From Micromonospora wenchangensis (lineage in GTDB: Bacteria; Actinomycetota; Actinomycetes; Mycobacteriales; Micromonosporaceae), in assembly GCF_002210435.1 (NCBI RefSeq), contig NZ_MZMV01000044.1, positions 1-60,074 of the forward strand: a stretch of DNA of 60,074 bases, read 5' to 3'. This document shows, piece after piece, positions 19,401-27,872 of the stretch. The translations under genes were made by a program, and so were the position numbers. Within the stretch, counting starts at the first letter, position 1, and each line of letters starts with the position of its first letter. The notes beneath the pieces were generated by a model. The model saw nothing but the letters and a program-made list of their open reading frames with translations, was not told the DNA's origin and did not search any database.

Positions 19401-20301
19401 CGGCGAGGACTACCTGCCGCTGAAGTCGCTCACCGCCGACGGCGAGCGGTCCCGGTTCTTCGTGCACGACTCGCTGCTGAGCGAGTACGCCGCGATGGGC
19501 TTCGAGTACGGCTACTCGGTGGAGAACGTCAACGCGCTGGTCTGCTGGGAGGCCCAGTTCGGTGACTTCGTCAACGGCGCCCAGTCGGTGATCGACGAGT
19601 TCATCTCCTCCGGCGAGGTGAAGTGGGGCCAGCGTTCCGCGGTCACCCTGCTGCTGCCGCACGGCCACGAGGGCCAGGGCCCGGACCACACCTCCGGTCG
19701 CCCGGAACGGTTCCTCCAGCTCTGCGCCGAGGACAACATGCGGGTGGCCGTCCCGACCACCCCGGCGAACTACTTCCACCTGCTGCGCCGCCAGGCCCTG
19801 TCGCCCAAGCGCAAGCCGCTTGTGGTGTTCACGCCGAAGTCGCTGCTGCGGCACAAGCTCTGCGTCAGCCCGGTGGAGGACTTCACCACCGGCACCTTCG
19901 CCCCGGTGCTGGCCGACCCCACCGGGCCCGCCCCGGAGCAGGTCAAGCGGGTGCTGCTCTGCTCGGGCAAGGTCTACTACGACCTGTTCACCGCCCGGCA
20001 GGAGCGGGGTGTCACCGACACCGCGATCGTCCGGATCGAGCAGCTCTACCCGCTGCCGGTGCAGGAGATCCGGGACGCGCTGGCGGCGTACCCGAACGCG
20101 GAGGACTTCGCCTGGGTGCAGGAGGAGCCGGCCAACCAGGGGGCGTGGAGCTTCGTCGCGCTCAACCTGCTGGAGCACCTGGCCGACGTCCGGCTGCGCC
20201 GCATCTCCCGGCCCGCCGCCGCCGCCCCGGCGGTCGGCTCGGCCAAGATGCACGAGGTGGAGCAGACCGCGCTGATCGACGCCGCGCTGCCCCGCCCCTG
20301 A
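16483..20301 (+). CDS. kgd: Multifunctional 2-oxoglutarate decarboxylase/dehydrogenase E1-E2 (Kgd)
   Basis: The 1272-residue protein begins with a conserved N-terminal helix (GFGPNEWIVEEMYQRYL). A Lys/Ala/Pro/Thr-rich linker follows (about 50-160), then an E2-type acyltransferase core (about 165-400, catalytic TYDHRIIQGAQSGEF), then the thiamine-diphosphate E1 region (about 430-1272, including GMAHRGRLNVLAN, HGDAAFAGQGVVAETLNLS and NNQVGFTT). It converts 2-oxoglutarate to succinyl-CoA, succinic semialdehyde or 2-hydroxy-3-oxoadipate, at a branch point between the TCA cycle and glutamate. No lipoyl domain is present, as in the mycobacterial enzyme. GTG 16483 has AGAGG about 12 bases upstream. 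Confidence 0.97.
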   Translation: MSTQQTSQENPLAGFGPNEWIVEEMYQRYLADPSSVDSAWHDFFADYRPAPGAATPRPADGRAAAAATPEPAEQQEPVATVATGPAAKATAADAKPAATRPAATTKPAATRSTATARPATAPKPATAKTATRSAAKPAAAEKAAPKPAAKAPTASAAGTTPLRGVAARIVQNMDASLSVPTATSVRAVPAKLLVDNRIVINNHLARGRGGKVSFTHLIGYALVRAVVEHPELNNSYAEVDGKPAMVRPEHVNLGIAIDLVKPDGTRNLVVPSIKGCEQMDFRQFWQAYEDMVRRARRNELTMEDHSGTTISLTNPGGIGTVHSIPRLMQGQSAIIGVGAMEYPAPYQGMSEATLAELAVSKIITLTSTYDHRIIQGAQSGEFLKVMHELLLGEHGFYDEVFTSLRIPYEPVRWMRDVAVDSEGQINKTARVHELIHAYRVRGHLMADTDPLEFTIRKHPDLDVLQHGLTLWDLDRTFPVNGFAGKQRMKLREILGVLRDSYCRRLGIEYMHIQDPEERRWIQERIERRYEKPTADEQKHVLNRLNAAEAFETFLQTKYVGQKRFSLEGGESLIPLLGEVLEASAEDGLDEVVIGMAHRGRLNVLANIVGKPYEKIFSEFEGHLDPRSTQGSGDVKYHLGQNGKFTTPDGDHSVKVSVVANPSHLEAVDPVLEGIVRAKQDRIDLKLEGYTVLPLAVHGDAAFAGQGVVAETLNLSQLRGYRTGGTVHVVVNNQVGFTTAPEYSRSSLYSTDVARMIQAPIFHVNGDDPETVVRVARLAFEYRQAFNKDVVIDMVCYRRRGHNEGDDPSMSNPQMYKIIDSKRSVRKLYTEELIGRGDITVEDAEELLRDYQAQLERVFKATRDAATTPRHVSRTSREEEPEPQVATATDASVVKAIGEAHVNLPEGFTPHKRIQQLLDRRARMSAEGNIDWGYGEIIAFGALLHDGVTVRLAGQDSRRGTFVQRHASIVDAKTGEDYLPLKSLTADGERSRFFVHDSLLSEYAAMGFEYGYSVENVNALVCWEAQFGDFVNGAQSVIDEFISSGEVKWGQRSAVTLLLPHGHEGQGPDHTSGRPERFLQLCAEDNMRVAVPTTPANYFHLLRRQALSPKRKPLVVFTPKSLLRHKLCVSPVEDFTTGTFAPVLADPTGPAPEQVKRVLLCSGKVYYDLFTARQERGVTDTAIVRIEQLYPLPVQEIRDALAAYPNAEDFAWVQEEPANQGAWSFVALNLLEHLADVRLRRISRPAAAAPAVGSAKMHEVEQTALIDAALPRP

Positions 20302-20320
20302 TCCGATCCCCAGCCACCCA

Positions 20321-20353
20321 CCCGGCCCGCCCCTGTCCAGGGCGCGGGCCGGG
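20321..20353 (+). terminator. Hairpin between kgd and the DUF6104 gene
   Basis: A 10-bp perfect stem (CCCGGCCCGC with its complement) closes a 13-base loop just after kgd. The small downstream gene starts 27 bases later, so it may be an attenuator rather than a full stop. Confidence 0.55.
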
Positions 20354-20379
20354 CCCGTCAGCGAGGAACGAGGAACACG

Positions 20380-20559
20380 GTGTACTTCACCGATCGTGGG
20401 ATCGAGGAACTGGTGCAGCGCCGGGGCGACGAGCAGGTCACCCTGGAGTGGCTGGGTGAGCGGCTGCGCGACTTCGTCGACCTCAACCCGGAGTTCGAGA
20501 CGCCTGTCGAGCGGTTCGCCACCTGGCTGGCCCGGCTCGACGACCTCGACGAGGACTGA
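20380..20559 (+). CDS. DUF6104-family small protein
   Basis: This 59-residue acidic protein begins MYFTDRGIEELVQRRGDE and ends with Asp/Glu-rich residues. It matches the actinobacterial DUF6104 family as I recall it, which often sits immediately downstream of kgd. No motif or membrane segment is present. The start is GTG 20380 with AGGA upstream. Conserved adjacency suggests a link with Kgd, for example as a partner, but there is no evidence of function. Confidence 0.8.
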   Translation: MYFTDRGIEELVQRRGDEQVTLEWLGERLRDFVDLNPEFETPVERFATWLARLDDLDED

Positions 20560-20562
20560 TCC

Positions 20563-20600
20563 GGCTGACCGCCCCCGCACCGGTGCGGGGGCGGTCAGCC
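20563..20600. terminator. 38-bp perfect palindrome, bidirectional terminator
   Basis: The sequence is 19+19 bases, perfectly self-complementary with no unpaired loop. It starts 3 bases after the DUF6104 stop and contains the stop codon (20595-20597) of the convergent glycosyltransferase gene. Confidence 0.8.
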
Positions 20601-22805
20601 GTTGCGCACCGCCGGTTCCAGGCCGGTACGCCGCAGCTTCTGCCAGCCCAGCCGCCCGCCGGTCAGCGCGGTGACCACCGCCTGCACCATCACCAGGTAC
20701 ATGAGCTGCCGGTAGACGAACTGTTGCAGGGGCAGCACCCACAGCACCCCGAGCTTCTCCCGGTCCAGCCGGAACGCCACCACGGCGGTGAGGGTCTGCA
20801 CGCCGAGCATGACCAGCCAGGCCACCGCCGTGGCCCGACGGTCGAGGAAGAACAGGCCGTACAGGGCCAGCAGGTCGATCACCGGCGCGAGCAGCGGCAG
20901 CAGCACCCCGAAGAGGCTGAGGAAGAACAGGCAGCGTCGGGTGAACCGGCCCGACGCACCCCGGTCGAGCACCGAGCGCCGGTGCTTCCACATCGCCTGC
21001 ATGGTGCCGTAGCTCCACCGGTAGCGCTGTTTCCAGAGCTGCCCCATGGTCGCCGGGGCCTCCGTCCAGGCGCGGGCGGTCTCCTCGTAGACCACCTTCC
21101 AGCCGGCCCGGCCCAGGGCGATGGTGATGTCGGTGTCCTCGGCGAGGGTGTCGTCGGTCATCCCCCCGGCGTAGCGCAGCGCCTCCCGCCGGAACCCGCC
21201 GATCGCCCCCGGCACCGTCGACATGCAGCGCAGCGTCTCGTAGAGCCGCCGGTCGAGGTTGAACCCGATGACGTACTCGATGTGCTGCCACTTGGCGATC
21301 AGGCTGCGCCGGTTGCCGACCTTGACGTTGCCGGCCACCGCGCCGACCTGCGGGTCGGCGAAGGGCTGGACCAGCCGGCGGACCGCGTCGGGCTCGAAGA
21401 CGGTGTCCCCGTCGACCATCACGATCAGGTCGTGCCGGGCCAGCGCCAGGCCGGTGTTCAGGGCGCTGGGCTTGCCGCCGTTGGGCTTGCGGACCACCCG
21501 GACGTTGGGCAGGCCGAGCGCGTCGACGATGTCGGCGGTGCCGTCGGTGGAGCCGTCGTCGACGACGATCACCTCGATCCCGCCCGGATGGTCGCCGCCG
21601 GCCAGGGAGCGGACCGCCGCCGCGATCCCCTCCTTCTCGTTGTACGCCGGGACGATCACCGAGACCGGCGCGGTGACCGGCGGCCCCCAGCTCCAGTCCC
21701 TGGCCCGCCGCCGTCGGGCGTGCCGCCCGGCCAGCACGAACAGCACGAGGGTTCGGCCCACGGTGAGCACACCGACGACGACGAAGAGCACACCGAACAC
21801 GGTCAGCATGCGGTCGGCGCCCTGCACCGCCCAGATCAGCGTCCGGCCGCGCCACCGTTCCCCGGTGCCGGCGGGGGTGGCGGCGTCCATCCGGTGGTCG
21901 ACCCCGGCGGCGGCGAAGGCGAGGTTCAGTCCCTCGGTCGCGGTGACGAACCGGTACCCCCGTTCCTTCATCATCGGGATGAACCGGTCGAGGGCGGCGA
22001 CGGTCTGCGACCGGTCGCCCCCGGCGTCGTGCCAGAGGGTGACCGCGCCAGCGTCACCGTCCGGGGCGGCGTTCGCCACGATCCGGTCCACCCCGGGCAG
22101 CGACCAGTCCTGGCTGTCGGTGTCGTTGAGGAGGGTCAGGTAGCCCAGGTCACCGGCGGCGGTGACCACGGGCCAGTCCCGGTTGTCGATCGCGCCCGGA
22201 TGCGACGAGTACGGGAAGCGCACCAGCGAGGTCCGCGTCCCGGTGGCCCCGGCCACGGCGAGCTGGGTCTGGGCGTACTCCAGGCGTTGCCGCCACGCCG
22301 GCAGCTCGGCGAGGTCGGGGTGGGTGAAGGTGTGCACGCCGAGCTGGTGCCCGCCGTCGGTCAGCTCACGGGTCACTTCGGGGTGCCGGGCGACCTGCGA
22401 GCCCAGCACGAAGAACGTGCCCTTGACCTGGTGGGCGGCCAGGACCTTGAGCACCTCGCGGGTCCAGACCGGGTGCGGGCCGTCGTCGAAGGTCAACGCG
22501 ATGGTGCGTGGCGGCAGCCGGTAGGAGCGGACCAGTTCGCTGCTGGCGCTGATGATCGGCCCACCGGTCACCACCGAGGTCGGCACCTCCCGCTGCCCGG
22601 CGACGTCGTTGCGGCGGTCCGGGGCGAAGGAGGCGTTGGCGTACGCGCCGACCAGCAGCACACCGGCCAGCAGCGCGAGCACCGTGCCCAGCAGGATTCC
22701 GCTCGGCGGCGGCACCGCCCGCCGCCGCCGGGCCGGCCCGGGTGTACGACGGCGGGTCGACCCGGGGAGGCGACGGCGGGTGGTCGGGCCGGCCGGCTCA
22801 ACCAT
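20595..22805 (-). CDS. Bifunctional polysaccharide deacetylase / GT2 glycosyltransferase
   Basis: The 736-residue fusion has an N-terminal membrane helix (about 37-58) and an extracytoplasmic NodB/CE4 domain (about 95-300) with ALTFDDGPHP, HTFTHPDL and RFPYSS, which retain the metal-binding Asp and two His. A helix near 340-365 is followed by a cytoplasmic GT2 domain (about 375-620; VDDGSTDG, DGD, EDTDIT, QRYRW) and three or more C-terminal helices. The QxxRW signature marks a processive synthase, so polymerisation of N-acetylglucosamine (or a similar sugar) with deacetylation is likely. GTG 22826 is an alternative start. ATG 22805 overlaps the upstream stop by 8 bases. Confidence 0.9.
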   Translation of the reverse strand: MVEPAGPTTRRRLPGSTRRRTPGPARRRRAVPPPSGILLGTVLALLAGVLLVGAYANASFAPDRRNDVAGQREVPTSVVTGGPIISASSELVRSYRLPPRTIALTFDDGPHPVWTREVLKVLAAHQVKGTFFVLGSQVARHPEVTRELTDGGHQLGVHTFTHPDLAELPAWRQRLEYAQTQLAVAGATGTRTSLVRFPYSSHPGAIDNRDWPVVTAAGDLGYLTLLNDTDSQDWSLPGVDRIVANAAPDGDAGAVTLWHDAGGDRSQTVAALDRFIPMMKERGYRFVTATEGLNLAFAAAGVDHRMDAATPAGTGERWRGRTLIWAVQGADRMLTVFGVLFVVVGVLTVGRTLVLFVLAGRHARRRRARDWSWGPPVTAPVSVIVPAYNEKEGIAAAVRSLAGGDHPGGIEVIVVDDGSTDGTADIVDALGLPNVRVVRKPNGGKPSALNTGLALARHDLIVMVDGDTVFEPDAVRRLVQPFADPQVGAVAGNVKVGNRRSLIAKWQHIEYVIGFNLDRRLYETLRCMSTVPGAIGGFRREALRYAGGMTDDTLAEDTDITIALGRAGWKVVYEETARAWTEAPATMGQLWKQRYRWSYGTMQAMWKHRRSVLDRGASGRFTRRCLFFLSLFGVLLPLLAPVIDLLALYGLFFLDRRATAVAWLVMLGVQTLTAVVAFRLDREKLGVLWVLPLQQFVYRQLMYLVMVQAVVTALTGGRLGWQKLRRTGLEPAVRNG

Positions 22806-23505
22806 CGACGCGGACGCCGTCGGCACCGCCGGGCAGCGGGTCGGGCAGGGTGGGCGGCTCGTCGGTGGGCGTCGGCGGGTTCGGCGTCGTGGCCTGCGGC
22901 GTCGACCGGGTCGGCCGGGGCGACGCCGTGGAGGTGGCCGGGCTGCGGCTCGGCGACCGGCTGGCGCTCGGCGACGGCGAGGGGCTGGCGGTGCCGGGGG
23001 TGGCGGACGGGGCCGGGGCGACTGCCGGACCGCTCCCCCGGGACGTCCGGGGGGCGACGGTCGGTGCCCCGGCGCCGGTGGTCGTGGCGGGGGCGGCCGG
23101 GGTGGTGGTGGCCGTCCGGGCCGGCGGTGACGACCGCTCGGGCTGCGCGACCTCGTCGACGAAGGGGAGCACCGCGTGCGGGGCGATGCCTCCGGCGAAG
23201 CTGACCCCGACCAGCCCGGAGTAGGCCAGGACCAGCAGCCCCAGGGCGTACGCGAGCCAGCGCAGCCGGGAGTGGCGGCGGCCGCTGGGGTCGACGAAGA
23301 CGGGGACCGGCGGGGGCACGGCGGCGATCAACGCGGTGGGGCCGTCGGTCGGGCCGGCGGTGCGGTCGAGCACCACGGTCGGCCCATCGACCACCGTCAC
23401 ATCATCGATACAATATGGATCGACAACCGACCGACCACCGAGCGCGCCCACGGTCTTCGATCCCTTGGGAGGCGCATTTCTCCTGCTCAGGCGGTCGCCA
23501 GTCAT
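22798..23505 (-). CDS. Single-pass membrane protein with Pro/Ser/Thr-rich tail
   Basis: The 235-residue protein has a cytosolic N-terminus (about 1-80), one membrane helix (about 83-105, WLAYALGLLVLAYSGLVG) and an extracellular part dominated by S/P/T/A repeats. No family is recognised. It is coupled to the downstream polysaccharide synthase (8-base overlap) and is probably an accessory or wall-spanning subunit. The start ATG 23505 lacks a clear ribosome binding site, so the first residues are uncertain. A divergent promoter region separates it from pta. Confidence 0.7.
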   Translation of the reverse strand: MTGDRLSRRNAPPKGSKTVGALGGRSVVDPYCIDDVTVVDGPTVVLDRTAGPTDGPTALIAAVPPPVPVFVDPSGRRHSRLRWLAYALGLLVLAYSGLVGVSFAGGIAPHAVLPFVDEVAQPERSSPPARTATTTPAAPATTTGAGAPTVAPRTSRGSGPAVAPAPSATPGTASPSPSPSASRSPSRSPATSTASPRPTRSTPQATTPNPPTPTDEPPTLPDPLPGGADGVRVDG

Positions 23506-23649
23506 GGGATGCGAGTTTAGGCACGAGGATCACTCAGCTTCCAGCCCGTCCCACGAATGAGACTCGGGTCGCACCGGCGCACCCCTTGCGGCGACGGTTC
23601 AGGGCGAAGGTCCCGGGCGGGACCCGACGTGATCTCCTAGGGTGGTGCC

Positions 23650-25725
23650 GTGGCCCGCAGCGTCTACCTGACCAGCGTGGGGTCCGGCGGAGGTAAGTCG
23701 ACCATCGCCCTCGGCCTCGCGGAACTCCTCTCCCGGCAGGTCGAACGGATCGGCGTGTTCCGGCCGCTGGTCTCCGACACCGGCGACGACCCGATCCTCG
23801 CCCTGCTGCACGACCGCTACCGGATCGACCTGCCCGCGGCCGACCTGACCGGCACCACCTACGCCGAGGCCGCGGCCCTGGTCGCCGACGGCCGGCGGGA
23901 GGAGCTGATCTCCCGGATCGTCGAGCGGTACCGGGCGGTGGAACGGCGCTGCCCGGCGGTGATCGTGGTGGGCAGCGACTTCACCGACGGCGGGGACACC
24001 GCCGGCCCCCGGGAACTGGCGTTCAACGCCCGGCTGGCCACCGAGTTCGGCAGCGTCGTCGTGCCCGTGGTCGACGGCTTCGGGCAGCAGCCGGAGGCGG
24101 TCACGGCGGCGGCGCGCGGGGCGTACCACGATCTGGCCGACCTGGGCGCGACCGTGCTGGCGGTGATCGCCAACCGGGTTACCGGGGCGCTGACCCTGCC
24201 GGAGCTGCCCGTCCCCGCGTACGCCATCCCGGAGGTGCCGAGCGTGTCCGCGCCGACGGTGGCCGAGGTGGCGGCGGCGCTCGACGCCACCCTGCTGGCC
24301 GGCGACGACGCCGCCCTCGGCCGGGACGTGCTCGACTACGTGGTCGGCGCGGCGCACGTGCCGACCCTGCTCGACCACCTCACCGAGGGGGCCCTGGTGA
24401 TCACCCCGGGTGACCGGGCCGACCTGCTGGTCGCGGCGGCCACCGCGCACGTCGCCGGGCAGGTCTCGCTCGCCGGGGTGGTGCTCACCCTCGGCGAACA
24501 GCCCGACCCCCGGGCGATGCGCCTGGTCGAACGGCTCAACACCGGCTTCGCCGTGCTCTCGGTGACCAGCGACAGCTACGACACGGTCGAGGCGTCCAGC
24601 CACATCGAGGGCCGGCCCGGCCCGGCCAACCCGCGCAAGGTGGAGGCCGCGCTCGGCGCGTTCGAGGGCCACGTGGACACCGTCGACCTGGCCCGCCGGC
24701 TGCGGGTCAGCCGCTCCGAACGGGTCACCCCGCTGATGTTCGAGTACGACCTGCTCGACCGGGCCCGCGCCGACCGCCGCCGGCTGGTGCTGCCGGAGGG
24801 CACCGACGAGCGCATCCTGCGGGCCACCGAGATCCTGCTCCGCCGGGGGGTGGCCGACCTGATCCTGCTCGGCCGCCCCGACGAGGTGGCCCGCCGCACC
24901 CGCGAGCTGGGCATCGACCTGACCGGCGCGGAGGTGGTCGACCCGGCCGGCAGCGCCTGGCGGGACGACTTCGCCACCCGGTACGCGAAGCTGCGCGCCC
25001 ACCGGGGCGTCACCGTCGAGCTGGCGCACGACATCGTGGCCCAACCCAACTACTTCGGCACGATGATGGTGGCCACCGGGCACGCCGACGGGATGGTCTC
25101 CGGGGCCACCCACACCACGGCCGCCACCATCCGCCCCGCGTTCGAGATCATCCGTACCGTGCCGGGCGTCTCGGTGGCGTCGAGCGTTTTCTTCATGCTG
25201 CTCGCCGACCGGGTCCTGGTCTACGGCGACTGCGCGGTCAACCCCGACCCGGACGCCGCCCAGCTCGCCGACATCGCCATCTCCTCGGCCGACACGGCGG
25301 CCCGGTTCGGCATCGAACCCCGGGTGGCGATGCTGTCGTACTCGACCGGGGACTCCGGCGCGGGAGCCGACGTGGAGAAGGTCGCCGCCGCCACCAGGCT
25401 GGTCCGCGAGCGCCGGCCCGACCTGCTGGTCGAGGGGCCCATCCAGTACGACGCGGCGATCGACCCGCAGGTCGCGGCGACGAAGCTGCCGAGCAGCACG
25501 GTCGCCGGCCGGGCCACCGTGTTCATCTTCCCGGACCTCAACACCGGCAACAACACGTACAAGGCGGTGCAGCGGTCGGCGGGGGCGGTGGCCGTCGGCC
25601 CGGTGATGCAGGGCCTGCGCCGGCCGGTCAACGACCTGTCCCGGGGCGCGAAGGTCGCCGACATCGTCAACACGGTGGCGATCACCGCCATCCAGGCGGC
25701 CGGATCGTCGGAGGAGGGGTCGTGA
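23650..25725 (+). CDS. pta: Phosphate acetyltransferase (long, Pta)
   Basis: The 691-residue enzyme has an N-terminal P-loop domain (GSGGGKSTIALGLAE, residues about 9-23), a central DRTGG domain (about 210-325) and a C-terminal phosphotransacetylase domain (about 370-690) ending with the GPVMQGLRRPVNDLSRG motif. It interconverts acetyl-CoA and acetyl phosphate. The stop overlaps the ackA start by 4 bases (GTGA), so the two enzymes of the acetate overflow/uptake route are co-translated. Start GTG 23650. Confidence 0.96.
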   Translation: MARSVYLTSVGSGGGKSTIALGLAELLSRQVERIGVFRPLVSDTGDDPILALLHDRYRIDLPAADLTGTTYAEAAALVADGRREELISRIVERYRAVERRCPAVIVVGSDFTDGGDTAGPRELAFNARLATEFGSVVVPVVDGFGQQPEAVTAAARGAYHDLADLGATVLAVIANRVTGALTLPELPVPAYAIPEVPSVSAPTVAEVAAALDATLLAGDDAALGRDVLDYVVGAAHVPTLLDHLTEGALVITPGDRADLLVAAATAHVAGQVSLAGVVLTLGEQPDPRAMRLVERLNTGFAVLSVTSDSYDTVEASSHIEGRPGPANPRKVEAALGAFEGHVDTVDLARRLRVSRSERVTPLMFEYDLLDRARADRRRLVLPEGTDERILRATEILLRRGVADLILLGRPDEVARRTRELGIDLTGAEVVDPAGSAWRDDFATRYAKLRAHRGVTVELAHDIVAQPNYFGTMMVATGHADGMVSGATHTTAATIRPAFEIIRTVPGVSVASSVFFMLLADRVLVYGDCAVNPDPDAAQLADIAISSADTAARFGIEPRVAMLSYSTGDSGAGADVEKVAAATRLVRERRPDLLVEGPIQYDAAIDPQVAATKLPSSTVAGRATVFIFPDLNTGNNTYKAVQRSAGAVAVGPVMQGLRRPVNDLSRGAKVADIVNTVAITAIQAAGSSEEGS

Positions 25726-26843
25726 CCGACCGGGTGCTGGTGCTCAACTGCGGGTCTTCGTCGGTGAAGTACCGGCTCTACGCCGGGGAGTCGAGCGTCG
25801 ACTCCGGCACGGTGGAGCGGGTCGGCGAGCCGGGCGGCGGTCCGGCCGACCACGCCACCGCCGTCCGGGACATCCTCGGCCGGCTCGACCTGACCGGACT
25901 GACCGCGGTGGGGCACCGGGTGGTGCACGGCGGCCGGCTGTTCAGCGCGCCGGTGCGGATCGACGACGCGGTCTTCGCCGCGATCGGGGAGCTGGTGCCG
26001 CTGGCACCGCTGCACAACCCGGCCAACCTGGCCGGCATCGCGGTCACCCGGGAACTGCTGCCGGACGTCGCCCAGGTGGCGGTCTTCGACACCGCGTTCC
26101 ACCACACCCTGCCCGAGTCCGCCGCCACGTACGCCATCGACCTGGACACCGCCCGCCGCCACGACATCCGCCGGTACGGCTTCCACGGCACCTCGCACGC
26201 GTACGTGTCGCGGCGCACCGCCGAGCTGCTCGACCGGCCGTACGACCGGCTGCGCACCATCAGCCTGCACCTGGGCAACGGGGCGAGCGCCTGCGCCGTG
26301 GACGGCGGACGCAGCGTCGCCACCTCGATGGGGATGTCCCCGTTGGAAGGGCTGGTGATGGGCACCCGCAGCGGCGACCTCGACCCGACGGTCATCTTCC
26401 ACCTGCGCCGCGAGGGCGGGATGGGCGTCGACGAGATCGACGACCTGCTCAACCACCGCAGCGGGCTGCTCGGCCTCACCGGGGCCAACGACATGCGGGA
26501 GGTGCAGGCCCGGCGGGCCGCCGGAGACCCCGCCGCCGTCCTCGCCTTCGACGTCTACTGCCGGCGGATCACCGGCTACGTCGGCGCGTACCACGCGCTG
26601 CTGGGCGGGGCGGACGCGATCGTGTTCACCGCCGGGGTGGGCGAGCACTCCCCCGAGGTGCGGGCCGCCGCCCTGGCCGGGCTGGACCGGCTCGGGATCT
26701 CCGTCGACCCCGACCGCAACGCCGGCACCGGCGACCGGGTGATCTCCCCGGCCGGCGCGCCGGTCAGCGTCTGCGTGGTCGGCACCGACGAGGAACGGGA
26801 GATCGCCCGGCAGACCCGCGCGGTGCTGGCCGACGCCCCCTGA
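25722..26843 (+). CDS. ackA: Acetate kinase
   Basis: This 373-residue ASKHA-fold kinase carries NCGSSSVKY (phosphate 1 loop), GFHGTSH (catalytic His region), HLGNG, the MGMSPLEGLVMGTRSGDLDP signature and FTAGVGEHS. It interconverts acetyl phosphate and acetate with ATP production. It is slightly shorter than the E. coli enzyme but complete. It is coupled to pta. Confidence 0.97.
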   Translation: MTDRVLVLNCGSSSVKYRLYAGESSVDSGTVERVGEPGGGPADHATAVRDILGRLDLTGLTAVGHRVVHGGRLFSAPVRIDDAVFAAIGELVPLAPLHNPANLAGIAVTRELLPDVAQVAVFDTAFHHTLPESAATYAIDLDTARRHDIRRYGFHGTSHAYVSRRTAELLDRPYDRLRTISLHLGNGASACAVDGGRSVATSMGMSPLEGLVMGTRSGDLDPTVIFHLRREGGMGVDEIDDLLNHRSGLLGLTGANDMREVQARRAAGDPAAVLAFDVYCRRITGYVGAYHALLGGADAIVFTAGVGEHSPEVRAAALAGLDRLGISVDPDRNAGTGDRVISPAGAPVSVCVVGTDEEREIARQTRAVLADAP

Positions 26844-26930
26844 GCGGTGGAGCCGGACCGACCGGGCCGGTGACCACCATCGTCCGGACGGCCGGGCCGG
26901 ACCGGGCCGCCGACCACCTACCGTGCAGGC

Positions 26931-27833
26931 ATGGGGGAGAGGCGGCTGTGCGCCGTGGTGCTGGCCGCGCTGCTCGCCGGCTGCGGCCCGGCCACCGCCG
27001 CCACCGACGCCCCGGCACCGCCGCCGGCCCGGCACGCCCCGGACCACGCCCTGCCGGTCGCGGTACGCACCCTCACCGTCGACCCGTCCGGGTCGCGTCC
27101 GCTGCCGGTGACGCTCTGGTATCCGACCGTGGGTGGCCGGGTCGCCCCGGGCCGGTTCCCGGTGGTGCTGCACAGCCACGGCCTGCGCAGCCTGCCCGCG
27201 TTGCACGCCGCGCTGGCCGTCCGGTGGGCCGCCGCCGGTTTCGTGGTGGCCGCGCCGGCCTACCCGCACACCAACCGGCGGGCGGCCCGGTTCAGCCGCG
27301 CCGACGTCCGCAACCAACCCGCCGACGCCTGGCGGGTGATCCGGCACCTGGTCCGGTTGGACGCCCGTGCCGGTGACCCGCTCGCCGGGCACCTGGACGT
27401 GGGCCGGTTCGCGGCGACCGGGCACTCGGCGGGCGGCTTCACCACGGCCGGCATGTTCACCTCCGGCCACCCGGCCCGGCTGCGCTCCGGCGTGATCATC
27501 GCCGGGGGCGGGCTGGCCGGTGCCTTCGCCGGGCCGGGCGCCCCGCTGCTGTTCGTGCACGGCACCGCCGACCCGGTGGTGCCGCTGGCCGTCGGCCGGG
27601 CCGGTTACCAGCGGGCGAGCGGCCCGAAGGCGTTCCTCAGCGTGCTCGGGCAGGGGCACGGCGAATACCTCACCCCGGGCCGACCCGGCTTCGAGCAGGT
27701 ACTCGCCACCGTCACCGATTTCCTGCGCTGGACCCTCTACGACGACCGGGACGCCGACCGGCGGCTGCGCTCCGACGCCACCCGCCCCGGCGTGACCACC
27801 CTCGACGACCGGTTGGCCGACGCCGGGCCGTAG
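26931..27833 (+). CDS. Lipoprotein alpha/beta-hydrolase, paralogue 1
   Basis: The 300-residue protein has a lipoprotein signal (lipobox LAGC, Cys18) and an alpha/beta-hydrolase domain with LPVTLWYPT, the nucleophile elbow GHSAGG, an acid in GTADPVVP and a His in GQGHGEY. It resembles the chlorophyllase/PAF-acetylhydrolase-like group. It is expected to be anchored to the outer face of the membrane; the ester substrate is unknown. The downstream gene is a clear paralogue with shared motifs (PLPVTLWYP, FVVAAP, NQPAD, GHSAGG, TLDDRL). Confidence 0.82.
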   Translation: MGERRLCAVVLAALLAGCGPATAATDAPAPPPARHAPDHALPVAVRTLTVDPSGSRPLPVTLWYPTVGGRVAPGRFPVVLHSHGLRSLPALHAALAVRWAAAGFVVAAPAYPHTNRRAARFSRADVRNQPADAWRVIRHLVRLDARAGDPLAGHLDVGRFAATGHSAGGFTTAGMFTSGHPARLRSGVIIAGGGLAGAFAGPGAPLLFVHGTADPVVPLAVGRAGYQRASGPKAFLSVLGQGHGEYLTPGRPGFEQVLATVTDFLRWTLYDDRDADRRLRSDATRPGVTTLDDRLADAGP

Positions 27834-27872
27834 CCCGCCGGGCCGCCGCGACGGGCGGGCACAATCGTTCTC

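Noticed and set aside
16474..21855. Very long minus-strand open frame (about 1,790 codons) opposite kgd
   Set aside because: It is the antisense shadow of kgd, produced by strong third-position GC bias. It has no family motif and low-complexity composition.
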